NCBI RefSeq assembly: GCF_029633825.1
Contig: NZ_CP090642.1
Location: forward strand, 1,116,001 to 1,180,000
Length of the DNA: 64,000 bases
DNA from: Burkholderia contaminans
Lineage (GTDB): Bacteria > Pseudomonadota > Gammaproteobacteria > Burkholderiales > Burkholderiaceae
Reading direction: 5' to 3'
Part shown: piece after piece, positions 26,631-35,474 of the stretch
How the letters are laid out: the number at the start of each line of letters is the position of its first letter
How positions within the stretch are numbered: the first letter of the stretch is position 1
Translations under genes and position numbers: made by a program
The notes under the pieces: generated by a model
The model's database searches: none
Seen by the model: the letters and a program-made list of their open reading frames with translations, nothing else
Told to the model about the DNA's origin: nothing

Positions 26631-26852
26631 GGGTCTGTGTCCTCGATAGATGCTTGAACGCTTCGCAAGCAACTACCTGATGCATCGATTCCGCCACTCG
26701 CGCCGCGGCCTCGGCGAGCCGTCGCGCGACCGGCTTCATTCCGTCATGCATCAGCACTGCGTGGCCGCATCGGCAGCGTTGGAGGTCATCCATCGAACCG
26801 CCTGCGGCCACGAAATGGCGAAAAGCGAAATCAGGTCGCTTCCGCCAACGTA

Positions 26853-27803
26853 TCAATGGTGCCGCGCGCCGCCGAGTACCTTTCGAAAACTCGCGATGCC
26901 CTTCTCGATCCACGCCTGGGCGCCCGGGGAGATCGCCCCCATGTCGAAGAACCCGTGAATCATGCCGTCGCACCGGATCGTGTCGACCTTGACGCCGCTC
27001 GCGTGGAGCAAGCGACCATAGGCTTCGCCCTCGTCGCGCAGCGGATCGAATTCGGCGGTCAGGATGACGGCAGGCGGCAACCCGGCGAGGTCCTTCGCGC
27101 GGATCGGCGCCAGCCGCGGCTCCTCCCTGTCGGTACCGTCGAGCACGTAATGTCGCTCGAACCAGGCGATCGTCTCGAGGTCGAGAAAGTAGCCTTCGCC
27201 GTTTTCCTTGAAGGAAGGAAAGCCGGAGCGATCCTGCGCTACCGCGGGGTAGATCAGGAACTGGGCGGACAGCGAAATGCCGTCGGCATGCAGTTGCTGG
27301 GTCACGACCGCGGCGAGATTGCCGCCGGCGCTATCGCCGGCCACCGCCACGACGTCGCTTCCGCCCAGCTCACCCGCGTTCGCGATCACCCATCGGGTCG
27401 CGGCAATCGCGTCGTCCGCCGCGGCCGGATACGGATGCTCGGGCGCCAGCCGGTAATCCACCGAGACGACGACCGCGTTCGCGCCGCGCGCCAGCTCCCG
27501 GCAAATGTTGTCGTGCGTATCCAGGTCGCCGATGACGAACCCGCCGCCATGGAGATAGACGACCGTCGGCAGATCGCGCTCCTGCGTCGGACGATACAGC
27601 CGCGCCCGCAGCGATCCGGCCGCGCCGGGAACGGTCAGGTCTTCCACGCCGTGAATGTCGACCACGGCCTCCGGTGCGCGAACGGCGCGAGCCAGATGCT
27701 GCATCAATCCGCGCGCCTCTGCCGGGGTCGACTGTGGCAGCGGTTTCGCGCCGGACCCGGCGAGGGATTCGAGAAAACCAGCGAGGTGCAAATCGAGTGC
27801 CAT
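26853..27803 (-). CDS. HSL-type alpha/beta hydrolase (first esterase/lactonase)
   Basis: A 316-residue hormone-sensitive-lipase family hydrolase. It has the oxyanion-hole motif YLHGGGFVIG (near residue 80), VDYRLAPEHPYPA, the nucleophile elbow GDSAGGNLA, the acid in EFDPLRDEG and the catalytic His in MIHGFFDM. The expected reaction is hydrolysis of an ester or lactone, which fits its position 32 bp behind a Baeyer-Villiger monooxygenase. The ATG of MALDLHLAGF has AAGGTGAAG just upstream. A second homologue is at 29663-30646. Confidence 0.87.
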   Translation of the reverse strand: MALDLHLAGFLESLAGSGAKPLPQSTPAEARGLMQHLARAVRAPEAVVDIHGVEDLTVPGAAGSLRARLYRPTQERDLPTVVYLHGGGFVIGDLDTHDNICRELARGANAVVVSVDYRLAPEHPYPAAADDAIAATRWVIANAGELGGSDVVAVAGDSAGGNLAAVVTQQLHADGISLSAQFLIYPAVAQDRSGFPSFKENGEGYFLDLETIAWFERHYVLDGTDREEPRLAPIRAKDLAGLPPAVILTAEFDPLRDEGEAYGRLLHASGVKVDTIRCDGMIHGFFDMGAISPGAQAWIEKGIASFRKVLGGARHH

Positions 27804-27835
27804 AACTTCACCTTTGTTCGAACGTTGCTCGGAGA

Positions 27836-29326
27836 TCAGCGATACACGAGGACTTCGGCATCCGGGCTCAATTCCGGAATGGTCTGGCGCTCCTCCTCGT
27901 ACTCGAAGTGGTGCTGCCACGGCATGCGATCGCCACGCAGGTGCATCTGGTGTTGCGAGCGCATCACGTATCCGGCATTGAAGTTGTTCGGGTCGGTCCA
28001 GGGCAGCCGCTGCATGTCGGCGTCTTCGGCGCGCAGGCGCGGCTCCACCGTCTTCGCGCCCACCTTGTCCATATGCGCCAGGACGCGGCAGGTGAATTCG
28101 CAGACGAGATCGGCGCGCAGCGTCCAGCTCGACCGGTAGTAGCCGTAGATGAACGCCATGTTCGGGATACCCTCGACCATCATTCCCCGATACGAGACCC
28201 GCTTGGTCATGTCGACCGGTTCGCCGTCGAGGTGGAACGCGATCTGGCCGAAAGCGCTCATGTCGAAGCCCGTCGCCGTCACGACGATGTCCGCCTGGAG
28301 ATGCTCTCCCGACGCCAACACGATGCCGCGTTCATCGAACGATTCGATGGTGTCCGTCACGACGGACGCTTTGCCGTCCCGGATGGCCGCGAAGAGGTCG
28401 CCCTCCGGCACCGCCGCCACGCGCTGCTGCCACGGGCGATAGCTGGGGTTGAAGTGCTTGTCGACGTCGAACCCTTCCGGCAGCTGCTGGCGGGTCTCGT
28501 TGATCAGCCAGTCGCGAACGGCGTCCGGGTTCGCGGCCGACAGGTTGATCAGGTCGAACGTCTGCTTCAGGTGCGCCCGCCGCAGAATCTCGGAGCGCCA
28601 TTCTTCCGGGAGGCTCAGTTCGCGAAGCGTCGTGTCCAGCTGGTGGGTCCAGGGAACCGCCGTGAAGAACGTCGGCGAACGTTGGAGCATCGTCACATGC
28701 GCCGCGGTGCCGGCCATCGCCGGAATCAGCGTCGCGGCGGTCGCGCCCGAGCCGATCACGACCACCCGCTTGCCGGCATAGTCGAGGTCGTCCGGCCAGT
28801 GCTGCGGATGAACGACCGTTCCCTTGTAGCGATCGAACCCGTTCCACTTCGGCGTAAAGCCCTTGCGATGGTCGTAGTACCCCGCCCCCAGCCACAGGAA
28901 GTCGGTGGTGATCGAGAAGTGTTCGCCCGTATCCTTGCGCGACACCTCGACCGTCCAGCGCTTGTGCTCGCTCGACCAGCTCACCGTTTGAACACGATGC
29001 CCGTAGTGGATCTTCGAACCGAGGTCATATTCCTTGATGACGTCGCCCAGATAGCTGTGGATCTCCTCCGCCGTGGCGATCGAGCGGCCCTGCCACGGGC
29101 GGAATCCGAATGCATACGTGTACAGGTCGCTGTCGGAACGCGCGCCGGGGTAGCGATGGGTCCACCACGTACCGCCGAATCCATCCATGGCTTCCAGGAT
29201 CGCGAACGAGCGGTCCGGCAAGTTCATGCGAAGATGACAGGCGGCATCGATCCCCGAGATCCCCGCCCCGATGATTAGTACCTCTACGTGCTCAGGCAAA
29301 CCCGAATCTGCTTGATTCCTAGTCAT
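27836..29326 (-). CDS. Flavin-containing Baeyer-Villiger monooxygenase (EthA-like)
   Basis: A 496-residue class B flavoprotein monooxygenase. The first Rossmann motif GAGISG is at residues 20-25 and the second in VVVIGSGATAATL. The Baeyer-Villiger fingerprint is present as YKGTVVHPQHW-P, with Tyr in place of the usual leading Phe. GFGGTWWTHRYPGARSDSDLYTY and the FTAVPWTHQLD segment resemble EthA/MymA-type enzymes, which accept hydrophobic ketones. It inserts oxygen next to a carbonyl to give an ester or lactone, using NADPH. The ATG of MTRNQADSG has GGAGGG five bases upstream. It is the first gene of the operon, with operators at 29391 and 29540. Confidence 0.87.
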   Translation of the reverse strand: MTRNQADSGLPEHVEVLIIGAGISGIDAACHLRMNLPDRSFAILEAMDGFGGTWWTHRYPGARSDSDLYTYAFGFRPWQGRSIATAEEIHSYLGDVIKEYDLGSKIHYGHRVQTVSWSSEHKRWTVEVSRKDTGEHFSITTDFLWLGAGYYDHRKGFTPKWNGFDRYKGTVVHPQHWPDDLDYAGKRVVVIGSGATAATLIPAMAGTAAHVTMLQRSPTFFTAVPWTHQLDTTLRELSLPEEWRSEILRRAHLKQTFDLINLSAANPDAVRDWLINETRQQLPEGFDVDKHFNPSYRPWQQRVAAVPEGDLFAAIRDGKASVVTDTIESFDERGIVLASGEHLQADIVVTATGFDMSAFGQIAFHLDGEPVDMTKRVSYRGMMVEGIPNMAFIYGYYRSSWTLRADLVCEFTCRVLAHMDKVGAKTVEPRLRAEDADMQRLPWTDPNNFNAGYVMRSQHQMHLRGDRMPWQHHFEYEEERQTIPELSPDAEVLVYR

Positions 29327-29386
29327 GAGATCCCTCCGATGACCCGTTATTGACAATATCCGTAACGCCGCACGACTAGATCACTA

Positions 29387-29403
29387 GACTTGGTCATGTG
29401 ACT
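29387..29403 (+). promoter_or_regulatory. Island operator, proximal site of BVMO operon
   Basis: GACTTGGTCATGTGACT, core GGTCA-TG-TGACT at 29392-29403, 66 bp upstream of the BVMO start. A degenerate extra copy (GATCACTAGAC) immediately precedes it. Confidence 0.65.
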
Positions 29404-29539
29404 ACGAAGGAAAAGGACGCTCGTACGTGCGTGCCAGCGACAACACTTCAAACCAGCATGAGACAACCCCCGTGCACCCGAGCGGACATGCACGCGTCAT
29501 TGACGTGCATGCCCCGGTTTGACCGGCCACCTCGAACAT

Positions 29540-29556
29540 GATCAATTGACCAAGTT
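29540..29556 (-). promoter_or_regulatory. Island operator, distal site of BVMO operon
   Basis: GATCAATTGACCAAGTT, i.e. AACTTGGTCAATTGATC on the minus strand, 148 bp beyond the proximal copy. Confidence 0.6.
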
Positions 29557-29662
29557 CAACGGTTCCCAGTCTATGCAGTCGAGAGGCAATTTGAATCAGG
29601 AGTTTCCATTACACGGCCGATCGCGAAGGTGGCCCGCGTCGGCCCGCGCGACGGCCCAGGCG

Positions 29663-30646
29663 TCAAACGTCGAAATCTTCTTTTTCGGCAAGCCGCCGGA
29701 CAAACGAAGCGGCGCGATCCAGCAGACGGGTTGCTGCCGGGATAGTACGGGCGGCGGTGATGATGCCGTGATGATGCCCGGGCAGATGGTGATGCTCGAC
29801 CGTGCTCCCCGCGCGGGCCGCGCATGACGCGTAGGCAATGCCTTCGTCACACAGCGGATCCAGCCCCACCGTGGCAATGAACATTGGCGGCTGCCGCCGG
29901 CCTTCCGCATGCAGCAGCGGTGACAGGCGCGGAAGATCAAACGGCGTACCGGCCGGCACGTAGTGTTCCCGGAACCACAGCATCGACTCGGCGACCAGCG
30001 GAAATCCGCCTTGAATGCGCTGGTATGACGGAAGCGACGCCGTCAGGTCCGTCACGGGATAGAACAGGATCTGCCCGATGATCGCGGGTCCCGCGGCCGA
30101 TGCCGCATTGGCGATGAGGGTCGCCATATTGCCGCCGGCGCTGTCGCCCGCCAGGATCACCCGAGACGCATCGATGGCGAGCGCTGACGCGTTGGCCGCC
30201 AGGTAGTCCAATGCCTGCTCGCAGTCTTCGAGCGGGACCGGCCACCGGTGCTCCGGCGCTAGCCGGTACTCCACCGAAGCGACGGCACACCCGCCATGCC
30301 GTGCGAGATGACGGCAGATGCCGTCATGCGTGTCCACGCTGCCGATCACCCACCCGCCGCCGTGAATGAAGACGACCAGCGGGGCGCCGTCGGCACGCGC
30401 CCCGGCGGGCGGACGATAGAGCCGCACGCGAATGCGGCCGCCCGCGACGGGAACGTCGATGTCCTCATGGACAACGGCCGCGTCACCCGTAAGGCCGTTC
30501 AATTCGCAGGCCCGCACGAAGTTCACGCGCGACTGGTCGACGGAAAAGCTGCCGTAGTGTCGCCCGCCCAGTTCGCGGAACGCCCGAACGGCGTCCCGGG
30601 CATCGTCAGCCACCTCGGTCAGCGGCAACCAGTGCACGAATGTCAT
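29663..30646 (-). CDS. HSL-type alpha/beta hydrolase (second esterase/lactonase)
   Basis: A 327-residue hormone-sensitive-lipase family enzyme with FIHGGGWVIG (oxyanion hole), EYRLAPEHRWPV, the nucleophile motif AGDSAGGNMA, VGLDPLCDEG and a late His in HHLPGHHHG. It is paralogous to the hydrolase at 26853-27803. It starts 12 bp after the second BVMO, so the pair is translated together; the product of that monooxygenase is its likely substrate. It is the last gene of the four-gene unit beginning with the aldehyde dehydrogenase at 34880. Confidence 0.87.
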   Translation of the reverse strand: MTFVHWLPLTEVADDARDAVRAFRELGGRHYGSFSVDQSRVNFVRACELNGLTGDAAVVHEDIDVPVAGGRIRVRLYRPPAGARADGAPLVVFIHGGGWVIGSVDTHDGICRHLARHGGCAVASVEYRLAPEHRWPVPLEDCEQALDYLAANASALAIDASRVILAGDSAGGNMATLIANAASAAGPAIIGQILFYPVTDLTASLPSYQRIQGGFPLVAESMLWFREHYVPAGTPFDLPRLSPLLHAEGRRQPPMFIATVGLDPLCDEGIAYASCAARAGSTVEHHHLPGHHHGIITAARTIPAATRLLDRAASFVRRLAEKEDFDV

Positions 30647-30658
30647 GTGCGTCCCCGC

Positions 30659-32122
30659 TCAGATCGCAGCGAACGCGCTTTGATCCCATTGCGTCACGGC
30701 GCGGTATTCGTCCACCGTGCCCGGCCAGTTGTTGATCACCTTGCCTTGCGCGTTCTTGTACCAGCTCGAGCAGCCTGCCGAAAACGCCGACCCGGCCATC
30801 GCCGACTGCAGCTTGCCGTTGTATTCGTCGAACACGGCCCGATCGACGTCGACGGCCTTCACGCCAGCCGAAGCCATGCCGCCGATCGCGTCGATGATGT
30901 AGTTCTGCTGGATTTCGAGCATCGACACGATGGAGTTGTGGTTCAGGTTCGTATTCGGCCCATACAACATGAACATGTTCGGAAAGCCCGGCACGGTCAT
31001 GCCGAGATAGGCTTCCGGGCCGTCTTGCCATGCCTGGGCCAGCGTGCGGTCCGTTCCACGCACCTGCAGGCTGCCCTGGAAAGCCTGACTCTCGAATCCG
31101 GTTCCGAACACCACGACGTCGAACGGAAGCAGGCGGCCGTCCCGGGTCACGATGCCTTCGTCGACGAACGATTCCACGCCCGCCGTCTCCAGCGCGACGT
31201 TGTCGCGCATGAGCGCCGGATAGTAGTCGTCCGATCGCAGAATCCGTTTGCACGCGTATTCATAGTCCGGCGTCAGCTTCTCGCGCAATACCGGGTCGGG
31301 CACCTGGCGATGCAGGTGCGCCAGCGCGAGACTCTTGCCTTCCTGCTGCGCGCTGGACCCCATCCGCGTACGCTCGAACCCGGACTCGCGGAAGGCGTGC
31401 AGCGATTTCCGGCTTTCTTCGAAGAGATGGGGCTCGCGCTCGTAGGTATCGAGCTGCTCCGTCGAGAAGACGATCTGGTTGCGCGGCATGATCCAGTTCG
31501 CGCTTCGCTGGAATACCGTCAGGTGATCGACCTTCGGCGCAATGAGCGGCACATACTGCACGGCGCTGGCGGCGTTTCCGATGCTGGCCACCCGCTTGCC
31601 GGTCAGGTCCACGTCGTGCCGCCACTCGGCGGAGTGGAAATAGTCTCCGTTGAAATCCGCCAGGCCGCGAACCGCGGGGATCATCGGGCGGTTCAGCTGC
31701 CCCCAGGCCGGCACGAAGAATCGGGAGGTCAGCCGGGATCCGTCACTCAGCGAGAACCGCCAGAGGCTGGCGCCGGCATCCCATTCGGCACTGAGAATCT
31801 CGGTGTCGAATCGCAGGTGATCCGTCAGGTCGAACCGCGTGGCAAGCGATTTCAGATAGTGCAGCAGCTCGTTGCGGCCGGCATACATCGCGCTCACGCG
31901 CAAATGCGGATGGAAGCTGTAGCAGTACAGGTGCGATTCGGTATCGCATGCCGCGCCGGGATACGAATTGTCCAGCCAGACGCCGCCGAGATCGGGACGC
32001 TTCTCCAGCACGACGAAATCGTCGATGCCCGCGATTTTCATGCGAGCGGCCATGCCGAGGCCTCCGAAGCCTGAACCCAGGATAACGATCTCGTGGTGCT
32101 CAATCCTTTCTACATTGTTCAC
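30659..32122 (-). CDS. Flavin-containing Baeyer-Villiger monooxygenase (HAPMO/CHMO-like)
   Basis: A 487-residue class B flavoprotein monooxygenase, distinct from the copy at 27836. FAD motif GSGFGG at residues 16-21, LGGVWLDNSYPGAACDTESHLY, the Baeyer-Villiger fingerprint FNGDYFHSAEW, and the second Rossmann motif VASIGNAASAVQYV. The C-terminal YGPNTNLNHNSIV block is typical of the 4-hydroxyacetophenone/cyclohexanone monooxygenase branch. The GTG start (VNNVERIEHHE) follows a GAGAGAG stretch; longer frames are overlapped by the upstream gene and are not credible. It lies between the iron alcohol dehydrogenase and an esterase. Confidence 0.87.
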   Translation of the reverse strand: MNNVERIEHHEIVILGSGFGGLGMAARMKIAGIDDFVVLEKRPDLGGVWLDNSYPGAACDTESHLYCYSFHPHLRVSAMYAGRNELLHYLKSLATRFDLTDHLRFDTEILSAEWDAGASLWRFSLSDGSRLTSRFFVPAWGQLNRPMIPAVRGLADFNGDYFHSAEWRHDVDLTGKRVASIGNAASAVQYVPLIAPKVDHLTVFQRSANWIMPRNQIVFSTEQLDTYEREPHLFEESRKSLHAFRESGFERTRMGSSAQQEGKSLALAHLHRQVPDPVLREKLTPDYEYACKRILRSDDYYPALMRDNVALETAGVESFVDEGIVTRDGRLLPFDVVVFGTGFESQAFQGSLQVRGTDRTLAQAWQDGPEAYLGMTVPGFPNMFMLYGPNTNLNHNSIVSMLEIQQNYIIDAIGGMASAGVKAVDVDRAVFDEYNGKLQSAMAGSAFSAGCSSWYKNAQGKVINNWPGTVDEYRAVTQWDQSAFAAI

Positions 32123-32181
32123 GGTGCACTCTCTCTGCTCTCTGTTTACATGACGGCGACTGCGGATCTGCCGGCGTCGGT

Positions 32182-33348
32182 TCAATAAGCCTGTTCGTAC
32201 AGGCGCAATGCATCCGACTCCGTGACGACGACCGGATTGTTCAACAGCAAGCGCTGCTGCTTCATCGCATCGGCCGCGAGGGTCGGCAGGCTCGATTGCG
32301 TGACACCCACGTCGCGCAGACGACGCGGCGCGCCGGATCGGTCCATCAGGTCTTCCAGGAATGCGATGAACGCCGCCGTGCGCGCCGTGGCGTCGCCCTG
32401 TCCACCCGCGCCGACGACGGCTGCCAGTTCCGAATAGTGCGAAGCCGCCGCTTCGGCGTTGAAACGCAGCACGGGCGCCAGCATCAATGCGTTGGACAAG
32501 CCGTGCGGGATATGGAAATGGCCGCCCAACGGATACGCCAGTGCATGGACCGCCGCCACCGGAGCGTTGGCGAAGGCCTGCCCCGCCAGCGTGGCGCCGA
32601 GCAGCATGGCCTCGCGCGCGCGCCGGTCCTCGCCGTTTTCGCAAGCGGGGATCAGGTTGCCCACCAGCAGTCGCAGCGCCTCACGCGCGAGCGCATCGGA
32701 AATGGCATTCTTCTTGTGCTTGCTGGTATAGGCCTCGATGGCATGAACCATCGCGTCGATGCCCGTCGCAGCGGTATGGCTGCATGGCAAACCGACCGTC
32801 AGCTCGGCGTCCAGGATCACTTTGTCGGCATACAGCTGACGTGCGACGATGCCCATCTTGGTTGTTTCGTCAACCGAAACGATGGAAATGTTGGTGACTT
32901 CCGACCCGGTACCCGCCGTTGTCGGGATCTGCACCAACGGCAGGCGCGCACCCTGAACGTTGCCGATTCCGTACATTTGCGCGAGCGATTGCCGCGACAC
33001 GGTGAGCACCGCGGCCAGTTTTGCGATGTCCATCGACGAGCCGCCGCCCAGGCCAATGACGACGTCCGCCTCGGCGCTGCGCGCGAACGCCACGCAGCGC
33101 AAGACCACGTCCTCCGGCGGGTCGGCCACGACCTCGTCAAACACCGCCACGCGGAATCCCTCGGCCGCCAACGACGCTTTCGCCGGTTCCAGCACACCGG
33201 CCTTGTGCAGCCCTGCATCGGTCACGATCAGGACATGGCGGCGCTCCGTCCATGCCGCCATCACCTGACCCAGGCGGCGCGCACAACCCCATTCCTGGAG
33301 AATGGACGGAACAGTTTCGAAGAGCATCGACTGCGGGAGCATTTCCAT
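32182..33348 (-). CDS. Iron-containing (group III) alcohol dehydrogenase
   Basis: A 388-residue group III alcohol dehydrogenase. NAD-binding GLGGGSSMDIAKLAAVL is near residue 100 and IPTTAGTGSEVTN near 140. The metal-binding segment is HAIEAYTSKHKKNAISDALA and HALAYPLGGHFHIPHGLSNALM. It interconverts an alcohol and an aldehyde with NAD. Placed between an aldehyde dehydrogenase and BVMO plus esterase, it would oxidise the hydroxyl group released by ester or lactone hydrolysis. AAGGA lies seven bases before the ATG. Confidence 0.9.
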   Translation of the reverse strand: MEMLPQSMLFETVPSILQEWGCARRLGQVMAAWTERRHVLIVTDAGLHKAGVLEPAKASLAAEGFRVAVFDEVVADPPEDVVLRCVAFARSAEADVVIGLGGGSSMDIAKLAAVLTVSRQSLAQMYGIGNVQGARLPLVQIPTTAGTGSEVTNISIVSVDETTKMGIVARQLYADKVILDAELTVGLPCSHTAATGIDAMVHAIEAYTSKHKKNAISDALAREALRLLVGNLIPACENGEDRRAREAMLLGATLAGQAFANAPVAAVHALAYPLGGHFHIPHGLSNALMLAPVLRFNAEAAASHYSELAAVVGAGGQGDATARTAAFIAFLEDLMDRSGAPRRLRDVGVTQSSLPTLAADAMKQQRLLLNNPVVVTESDALRLYEQAY

Positions 33349-33377
33349 TGACGTTTCCTTGATGCGGACGTTGGCCG

Positions 33378-34880
33378 TCAGACCTGGCTGCACATGTACT
33401 TGATTTCCAGGTATTCCTCGATGCCGTAACGGGAACCCTCACGGCCCAGGCCCGACTGCTTGACCCCGCCGAACGGCGCGACCTCGTTGGAAATCACGCC
33501 GGTATTCAGGCCGACCATGCCGTACTCGAGTGCCTCGCCCACACGCCAGATGCGGCCGTGGTCGCGTGTATAGAGATAGGCAGCGAGCCCGTACTCGGTG
33601 TCGTTGGCCATCGCGATCGCTTCTGCTTCATCCTCGAAGCGGAACACCGGGCCGACGGGCCCGAAGAGCTCCTCGCGCGCGAGACGCATCGCCGGCGTCG
33701 CATCGGCAATGACGGTCGGCTCGAAAAACGTGCCGCCGAGCGGGTGGCCTTTCCCGCCGGTGACGATTCGCGCGCCCTTGCTGACGGCGTCGTCGATCAG
33801 CTGATTCAGGTGGTCGCACGCGGACTTCTGGATCAGCGGCCCCTGCTGCACCCCCGCCTCGATGCCGTTTCCTACCTTGAGTGCCTGGACTCGCCGGGCG
33901 AGCGTGTCGACGAAACGGTCATGAATGCCTGCCTGGACGAGAAAGCGATTCGCGCACACGCAGGTCTGGCCGCTATTGCGGTACTTCGACGCCATCGCAC
34001 CTTCAATCGCCGCGTCGAGATCCGCGTCGTCGAACACGATGAACGGTGCGTTGCCGCCGAGCTCGAGAGACAGTCGCTTGATCGTCCCGGACGACTGGCT
34101 CATGAGCACGCGGCCGACTTCGGTCGAACCGGTGAACGAAAGCTTGCGCACGACCGGGCTGGCCGTGAGCACCGCGCCGATCTCGCGTGACGGGCCGCAC
34201 ACCACTTGCAGGACGCCCGCCGGAATGCCCGCTCGCTCGGCCAGGACGGCGAGCGCAAGCGCCGTGAGCGGCGTCAGGTCCGCGGGGCGCACGATGATGG
34301 AGCAGCCTGCGGCCAGGGCCGGCGCGACCTTGCGCGTAATCATCGCGGCAGGGAAATTCCACGGCGTGATCGCGGCACACACGCCGATCGGCTGGCGGAT
34401 GACGAGGATGCGCTTGTCGCCTTGCGGATGAGGAATGACGTCGCCGTAGACACGCTTCGCTTCTTCGGCGAACCATTCCACGAAGGAAGCCGCATACATG
34501 ATTTCGCCGCGGGCCTCCGCCAGCGGCTTGCCCTGCTCCGATGTCATGATCAGTGCGAGATCGTCGGTGTTCGCCACGATCAGGTCGTACCAGGCGCGCA
34601 GTAGCTTGGCGCGCTCGTGGCTGGTCCGCTTCTGCCAGCCTTGCTGTGCCAGCGCCGACGACGCAATGGCCTGTTCGACGTCCGCGGCGCCGAGGCTGGC
34701 CACGCGGGCCAGGATGTCACCCGTGGCCGGATTCGTTACGGGAAACGAACGGCCATCCGCGCCCTCCTCCCATCCCGACGCCAGCCAGGCACGCGTCTCC
34801 AGCAAGGAGCCGTCCCGAAGTTGGGCGCGTAGCGCCGAAGGGTCAATCGCTTGGTTCGTCCTGCTGTGCATTTCATTCAC
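33378..34880 (-). CDS. Succinate-semialdehyde-type aldehyde dehydrogenase (second copy)
   Basis: A 500-residue aldehyde dehydrogenase of the GabD/SSADH branch. It shows AAITPWNFPAAMITRK, SFTGSTEVGR, the general base Glu in SLELGGNAPFIVFDDAD and the nucleophile in NSGQTCVCANRF, where the second Cys is typical of SSADH. The C-terminal EVAPFGGVKQSGLGREGS also fits. It probably makes the terminal carboxylate of a dicarboxylic or hydroxy acid. The start is uncertain: GTG at 34880 has GGAGA at eight bases, GTG at 34886 and ATG at 34871 are alternatives. It is the first gene of the ALDH-ADH-BVMO-esterase unit. Confidence 0.87.
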   Translation of the reverse strand: MNEMHSRTNQAIDPSALRAQLRDGSLLETRAWLASGWEEGADGRSFPVTNPATGDILARVASLGAADVEQAIASSALAQQGWQKRTSHERAKLLRAWYDLIVANTDDLALIMTSEQGKPLAEARGEIMYAASFVEWFAEEAKRVYGDVIPHPQGDKRILVIRQPIGVCAAITPWNFPAAMITRKVAPALAAGCSIIVRPADLTPLTALALAVLAERAGIPAGVLQVVCGPSREIGAVLTASPVVRKLSFTGSTEVGRVLMSQSSGTIKRLSLELGGNAPFIVFDDADLDAAIEGAMASKYRNSGQTCVCANRFLVQAGIHDRFVDTLARRVQALKVGNGIEAGVQQGPLIQKSACDHLNQLIDDAVSKGARIVTGGKGHPLGGTFFEPTVIADATPAMRLAREELFGPVGPVFRFEDEAEAIAMANDTEYGLAAYLYTRDHGRIWRVGEALEYGMVGLNTGVISNEVAPFGGVKQSGLGREGSRYGIEEYLEIKYMCSQV

Positions 34881-35474
34881 GAGCACCGTCTCCAGAAATT
34901 CTTGTTTTTCAACCTGACGCTTTCAGCCGACGGGCGAAAGCTGCCCAGGCGTCAACACGCGGACGCCTGCTTCATCTCCCGGGATTTCGCCAAACTTCCG
35001 GTGGCCGATGCGCGCCAATCTCCGCGCCGCCCCGAAGCTTTCGCAAAACGTTGTCCGCCCTGGGGCAGTCCGTGCTGCGCGGCGACGTCCAATTGGGGAT
35101 GAAACAAACGTGTAGATCATTTGACATGGTCATTTGACCATAAACCATTTTTTGCGGCAACTCAGTAGTTGCACGGGCTGTCGGTGACTCGTTGGGAGAT
35201 GATCACGCCAGGCTGTGACGGTCAGACAAGGGGATTGCGCGGGACCTGCGCTGGCAACGCGAACCCGACGGATGTTCCTGGCGGCGTAAGGCGCGAAGGC
35301 GAAGCCGCCAGTGTCGGGCAAACAACGGGCATGGTGCAGCGGCTGAAGTAGCCGTTCCCGGCCTCCGCCGCCGGGTCTCATCCGACTTCAGTCGTTCAAT
35401 GCGATCGCGAAATGCGACGCCCGATCCTGGCGGACGATCTGCACCGATGCGCGCGCAGATCGCCTCTCACGCAC
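34881..35474. other. Intergenic region at right border of the island
   Basis: 594 bases with a tandem operator at 35114-35138 and otherwise no recognisable content. The operator is 234 bp from the nearest start codon, farther than at other promoters, so a long untranslated leader or an unusual promoter position is implied. Confidence 0.5.
35114..35139 (+). promoter_or_regulatory. Tandem island operators before ALDH operon
   Basis: Two abutting copies: GATCA-TT-TGACA at 35114-35125 and TGGTCA-TT-TGACCA centred in 35126-35139. They are the rightmost copies found in the window. Confidence 0.6.

Larger units (their letters stand above)
29327..29662. other. Promoter region of BVMO operon with two operators
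   Basis: 336 bases between the end of the second esterase gene and the first BVMO gene, both on the minus strand. It carries operators at 29387-29403 and 29540-29555 and no supported gene. Confidence 0.55.
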
